Shown here piece after piece: positions 60,747 to 64,000 of a stretch of 64,000 nucleotides of DNA. Source of the DNA: Cytophagaceae bacterium (lineage in GTDB: Bacteria > Bacteroidota > Bacteroidia > Cytophagales > Cytophagaceae). A program made the position numbers and the translations under genes. Where the stretch lies: contig JALONM010000006.1 of assembly GCA_025454925.1 (NCBI GenBank), forward strand, positions 62,001 to 126,000. Reading direction: 5' to 3'. Position 1 is the first letter of the stretch. Each line of letters begins with the position of its first letter. Under the pieces are notes generated by a model. It saw only the letters and a program-made list of their open reading frames with translations, was not told the origin of the DNA and made no database searches.

Positions 60747-62249
60747 ATGAAATCCTTTTCCTTTTTTTGCTTGCTCTTGCTAACGATGATGGTGCATGCT
60801 CAAAAGCAAACTGCTATTTGGTATTTTGGTAAAAATGCGGGTGTAGATTTTAGCTCGGGCAAACCTGTAGCCATCACCAACGGTGCGCTTTCTACCGAAG
60901 AAGGCTGCGTGTCGATTTGTGATGCCCAAGGCAAGTTGTTGTTTTATACCGATGGAATTACCGTTTGGAATGCCAATCATGTGCCTATGGGCAACGGCAC
61001 TGGTTTGCGGGGGAATCCTTCTTCCACACAATCGGGTGTAGTAATTCCAAGTCCAGCCTCTCCATCGCAATACTATTTATTTACCGTTGCGGCCACCGGA
61101 GATGCCGATGGTTTGCGCTATTCGCTGGTGGATATGAGCCTGGCAAATGGCATGGGCGATGTAGATACCACCAAGAAAAATGTTTTGCTGCTTACTCCTT
61201 CCACTGAAAAACTGACTGCCGTAAAGCATCGCAATGCTAAAGATATCTGGGTGATTGCACACGAATGGAAATCGGATCTGTTTTATGCCTACTTAGTCAG
61301 TGCCAAAGGGATTTCTACTGCTCCTGTAAAAAGTAAGATTGGCACGATGCACGATGGAAATTCCTTGAATTCTCAAGGGTATATGAAAGCCAATCCCGAT
61401 GGTACCAACCTGGCGCTTGCGCTGGAGGATTCCAATAAATTTGAATTGTTTGATTTTGACAATGCCACCGGTAAAGTTTCTAACCCAATTTCTATTTCGT
61501 TGCCGTATGGAAGTTATCCTTATGGCGTGGAGTTTTCGCACGATGGGTCTATCATGTATGGCTCTGCTGCGGGAACCGGGAAAATTTATCAATGGAATTT
61601 ACAGGCGGGTTCCACACAGGGAATTTTAAATTCTCAGGTAATGGTAGGAGAAAGTCCGGAGCGCAAGTGGATTGGTGCGCTGCAAATTGCCTCAGATGGT
61701 AAAATTTATTTTCCGATTTACAATACATCTTACCTGGGTGTCATCAACGCTCCGGAAAAAGCAGGGTTGGCATGTGGTTATCAAAACAACGTAGTGTACC
61801 TCGAAGGAAAAATGGCACAACTTGGCTTGCCAGGTTTCATACAAGATTATTTTGCCAAAGACCTCACGCAAAAAGTTACCTATTTTAATGAAACCAATGT
61901 GAAAGTAGGGCAACTGTTAATATTGAAGAACATTACCTTCGAGTACGCCAAATATACCTTGCAGGCAAGCTCCTATCCGGAATTGTTGAAAGTAGTGAAA
62001 GTGATGAAAGCGCATCCTGAGTACGCCATGGAATTGTCGGGGCATACCGATAATATTGGCAACAAATCTTTTAATATTGATTTGTCTAAGAACAGGGCAA
62101 ATGCTGTGAAAAATTATTTGGTTTCGCAGGGAATCGAAGCTTCTCGCATTACCGTCAAAGGATTTGGTAGTTCCATGCCGGTAGCGAATAACAACAGCGA
62201 GGCCGGACGTGCCTTGAACAGACGGGTGGAATTTTTAATCACTGAATAG
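60747..62249 (+). CDS. OmpA-family outer-membrane/peptidoglycan-binding protein
   Basis: About 500 residues from the ATG at 60747 (MKSFSFFCLLLLTMMVHAQ, a signal peptide; an upstream Met at 60705 would bury it). The N-terminal 370 residues are a beta-propeller-like region (IWYFGKNAGVDFSSGKPVAI, then LYSLVD/GYMKANPDGTNLALALED-type blades) as in Bacteroidota surface proteins. The C-terminal OmpA domain (about 385-500) has FEYAKYTLQASSYPEL, GHTDNIGNKSFNIDLSKNRANAV and GFGSSMPVANNNSEAGRALNRRVEF, which binds peptidoglycan. Probably an outer-membrane anchor or gliding-related protein; exact role unknown. Confidence 0.9.
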   Translation: MKSFSFFCLLLLTMMVHAQKQTAIWYFGKNAGVDFSSGKPVAITNGALSTEEGCVSICDAQGKLLFYTDGITVWNANHVPMGNGTGLRGNPSSTQSGVVIPSPASPSQYYLFTVAATGDADGLRYSLVDMSLANGMGDVDTTKKNVLLLTPSTEKLTAVKHRNAKDIWVIAHEWKSDLFYAYLVSAKGISTAPVKSKIGTMHDGNSLNSQGYMKANPDGTNLALALEDSNKFELFDFDNATGKVSNPISISLPYGSYPYGVEFSHDGSIMYGSAAGTGKIYQWNLQAGSTQGILNSQVMVGESPERKWIGALQIASDGKIYFPIYNTSYLGVINAPEKAGLACGYQNNVVYLEGKMAQLGLPGFIQDYFAKDLTQKVTYFNETNVKVGQLLILKNITFEYAKYTLQASSYPELLKVVKVMKAHPEYAMELSGHTDNIGNKSFNIDLSKNRANAVKNYLVSQGIEASRITVKGFGSSMPVANNNSEAGRALNRRVEFLITE

Positions 62250-62274
62250 AGAGGAACTACGTTTTTCTTTTGCA

Positions 62275-63069
62275 TTACTTTCGCTGTTCCAAAAGGGCTT
62301 CTATGGCTTGTTCAATATCCCGTTCCGGATACGCAGCAAACCAGTAATAATCGTTTGTTTTATCAAGTATGATTTCTAAGATTTCCGTTGGGATTGGCTG
62401 CATGATGTGTGCGTTGGTGTGAAAATATTCATCCGTAGGACCTCGGTCTAAAAATTGTACCTCTTTACAATAGTCTATGATTTGTGGCGTGGAAGACGCT
62501 TGCAGACGAACTTTCATCATTTCAGTCCAGGCGGAATGATTTGGGTATTCCATCAGTAAACGATGCAGCGTGCGCATTTCAGCATGCCAATATTTTGTAG
62601 GAATCAGGTAGTTTTCTAAAAAGAATTGTCGATGTTCCGGAAGCTTGAGTTGATAGGCTATTTGTGAAATGTATAAGCCGCGCAGCGAGGATTTTTCGGA
62701 GGCACTTACTTGTTGGTGTTGATGCAATACCAGTAATGTGCTAAGCGGTGTTTCGTTTAATGCACTTTCCTGCCAGGCAGCCAGTTCAAGCGATTCCAGC
62801 CTTATGGAGTCGAATAAAAGATCAGATAAGCGTTTTGCCTTTGTTGCGTTGGAATCCTGCCATTCGAGATACTGTTCTTCCGGTAATGGAAACTCTGGTA
62901 ACCTATAGGTTTGCCAGGGCGAAGGAAAATGTTTATTCAGCGTAAATTTCGATTGGTTGTTCGTTTCGGGTACCTGGTATTTGAATTCCGATTTTTTTCG
63001 CATACTGAATAGGTACCAAAAGCCACCCAATAGGCAAAGTGCCAATAGGAATTGTACTGTGCTTTTCAT
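62275..63069 (-). CDS. Unknown single-TM protein
   Basis: About 264 residues. One N-terminal TM helix (LLALCLLGGFWYLF, about 5-20) is followed by a helical, Trp/Tyr/Leu-rich domain (LLFDSIRLESLELAAWQES, LLVLHQHQQVSASEKSSLRGLYISQ). I do not recognise the fold. I start at MKSTVQFLLAL (63069); the longer frame overlaps the upstream gene. It begins 1 bp after the stop of the degenerate-receiver gene, so the two form an operon. Both together are of unknown function. Confidence 0.7.
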   Translation of the reverse strand: MKSTVQFLLALCLLGGFWYLFSMRKKSEFKYQVPETNNQSKFTLNKHFPSPWQTYRLPEFPLPEEQYLEWQDSNATKAKRLSDLLFDSIRLESLELAAWQESALNETPLSTLLVLHQHQQVSASEKSSLRGLYISQIAYQLKLPEHRQFFLENYLIPTKYWHAEMRTLHRLLMEYPNHSAWTEMMKVRLQASSTPQIIDYCKEVQFLDRGPTDEYFHTNAHIMQPIPTEILEIILDKTNDYYWFAAYPERDIEQAIEALLEQRK

Positions 63070-63070
63070 A

Positions 63071-63355
63071 TTACGATGAAAGAATGCGCTGAAGATCGGC
63101 TTGTACGTGCTGTGGATGGGACAGGAGAAATTTACAAGAGGGTTGTACCTTTTGGCAGAAGGCTTGCAGGGAATTTCTGCTTTCTTCTTCCACTCCTCCT
63201 CCAAACAGCAATACATCAAACGAATGATGCTGCACCAGATGCCGCACCTCTTCGTCTGTGGTAGCCCCCATGCATTGGTGTCCCCAACTTTCTATCGATT
63301 TTTTTACTTTTTCAAGAATAGAGGCATGTCTGCCAAGAATGAGTATAGAGGCCAT
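63071..63355 (-). CDS. Degenerate receiver-like protein
   Basis: A 94-residue protein with the outline of a short response-regulator receiver (strand SILILG, helix ASILEKVKKSIESWG, strand FDVLLFGGGVEE). The acidic pair after the first strand is absent (LGRHAS), and the phospho-acceptor position reads G52 in LLFGGG instead of Asp. It also lacks the last helix-strand pair of a full 120-residue domain. It is therefore either a pseudo-receiver or an unrelated Rossmann-like protein. Linked by 1 bp to the anchored protein downstream. Confidence 0.6.
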   Translation of the reverse strand: MASILILGRHASILEKVKKSIESWGHQCMGATTDEEVRHLVQHHSFDVLLFGGGVEEESRNSLQAFCQKVQPSCKFLLSHPQHVQADLQRILSS

Positions 63356-63413
63356 GTTTCAACGGAAATGGACAGATGGAATGTACACATTTTTAGGAAT
63401 ATAATTTCAAAAA

Positions 63414-63998
63414 TCATCCCTGCTTTTTATTCTTGGAAAGGTATTCATCGGTGAAGTGCCCCCGGTGTTTTTCATGGGAAAATTTTTCTGCATTGTAATC
63501 AGAAGAACTGCCCTTGGGAATGGAAAGCGATTTCCATTCTTCCGCATACATTTTACCTAACATTACGATTTGTCCGATATGATAAGGATAATGCGCTAAT
63601 TGTCTGTTAATGGCTTCCATGACGGTATGTCCCTGATGGCGAATGTATACGATGGTACTCAGATCGGAAGCCTTGAGAGAGCGAAGAGCACGGAATAAGC
63701 AATCCCAGCCTTCTTCCCACAAATCCCAAACTTCTTTTTCAGTTGAAACCAATGTTTCAAATTCGGCATCCCGATTACGCCAATCTTTTTCGCCATCGCT
63801 GTTCAGAAAGTCGGTCCAGCGCGATTTCATATTTCCTGAAAGATGTTGCACCACAACAGCAATGCTGTTGGATGCTTCGTTGTATTGGTTGCATAAACAA
63901 GCTTCTGGTATTCTCTTCAGGGTTTGATCCCCCAGGCTTTTATAATATTCAAACTGCTTGATTACACTTGTTAAATAGTTGTCTTGAATTGTATCCAT
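63414..63998 (-). CDS. DUF1572 (DinB-like) protein
   Basis: A 194-residue four-helix DinB/YfiT-superfamily protein. The metal-binding His candidates are in VVVQHLSGNM and AHYPYHIGQIVMLGKM, the usual triad positions. DUF1572 members resemble bacillithiol or mycothiol-dependent transferases but have no fixed function. Complete as seen: the ATG is 3 bp from the right edge, so a longer upstream start cannot be excluded. Confidence 0.87.
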   Translation of the reverse strand: MDTIQDNYLTSVIKQFEYYKSLGDQTLKRIPEACLCNQYNEASNSIAVVVQHLSGNMKSRWTDFLNSDGEKDWRNRDAEFETLVSTEKEVWDLWEEGWDCLFRALRSLKASDLSTIVYIRHQGHTVMEAINRQLAHYPYHIGQIVMLGKMYAEEWKSLSIPKGSSSDYNAEKFSHEKHRGHFTDEYLSKNKKQG

Positions 63999-64000
63999 GG

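Overview
This window is a contiguous piece of a Bacteroidota chromosome, most likely from the Cytophagales or a nearby order. The support is: two secreted family 8 glycoside hydrolases ending in type IX secretion (T9SS) sorting domains, the smpB-tsaD/tamB neighbourhood, a Bat-type VWA operon, a beta-propeller/SpoIIE sensor, a LuxC-like reductase divergent from a two-cluster ferredoxin, and promoter boxes of the Bacteroidota type (TTTG, about 19 nt, TAnnTTTG). Species cannot be named from sequence alone. No rRNA, tRNA, CRISPR array, transposase or phage gene was recognised.

Layout. 1-3.8 kb: the start of pgi, a small membrane protein and GH8 enzyme 1. 4-13.9 kb: smpB, tsaD, divergent tamB-like gene, photolyase, DUF2279 and DUF2027-Smr genes. 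14-18.8 kb: a histidine kinase, an SRPBCC protein and a three-gene DUF58/BatA operon. 18.9-23.8 kb: ruvB-queG-DUF2459-DJ-1, a DUF2807 lipoprotein and a SanA-like protein. 23.9-26.6 kb: a visibly AT-rich ATPase + HNH nuclease pair, a likely acquired Septu-like defence module. 27-29.7 kb: an operon of response regulator, folD, queE and an unknown gene. 29.9-40.8 kb: cinA, an acyltransferase E2 lacking half of its lipoyl domain, an AT-rich orphan, a nucleotidyltransferase-like/methyltransferase fusion, a VWA membrane protein, fabG, truncated haemoglobin and lpdA. 41.3-47.7 kb: an RND efflux operon whose pump gene carries a frameshift and an in-frame stop. 48.1-54.3 kb: the SpoIIE sensor and an ABC ATPase with its membrane partner. 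54.4-57.3 kb: LuxC-like reductase, monooxygenase-fold protein and Fe-alcohol dehydrogenase, divergent from ferredoxin. 57.4-64 kb: GH8 enzyme 2, an OmpA-family protein, a degenerate receiver with an anchored protein, and a DUF1572 protein.

The long intergenic gaps at 4, 38, 41 and 60 kb hold a shared set of structured repeats. Family A has two conserved boxes around a hairpin whose sequence differs in every copy while its pairing is kept. Family B lies beside A in three of the four gaps. These are the most striking non-coding signal. The most striking coding signals are the E2 deletion, the double-broken RND pump, the ATPase-HNH pair and the two-domain fusion at 33.4-35.0 kb.

Functionally the window mixes housekeeping (glycolysis, trans-translation, t6A and queuosine tRNA modification, Holliday junction resolution, folate, fatty acid synthesis, 2-oxoacid dehydrogenase) with polysaccharide degradation, efflux, signalling and one probable defence island. 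Identifications rest on motif recognition by eye; no database search was run.
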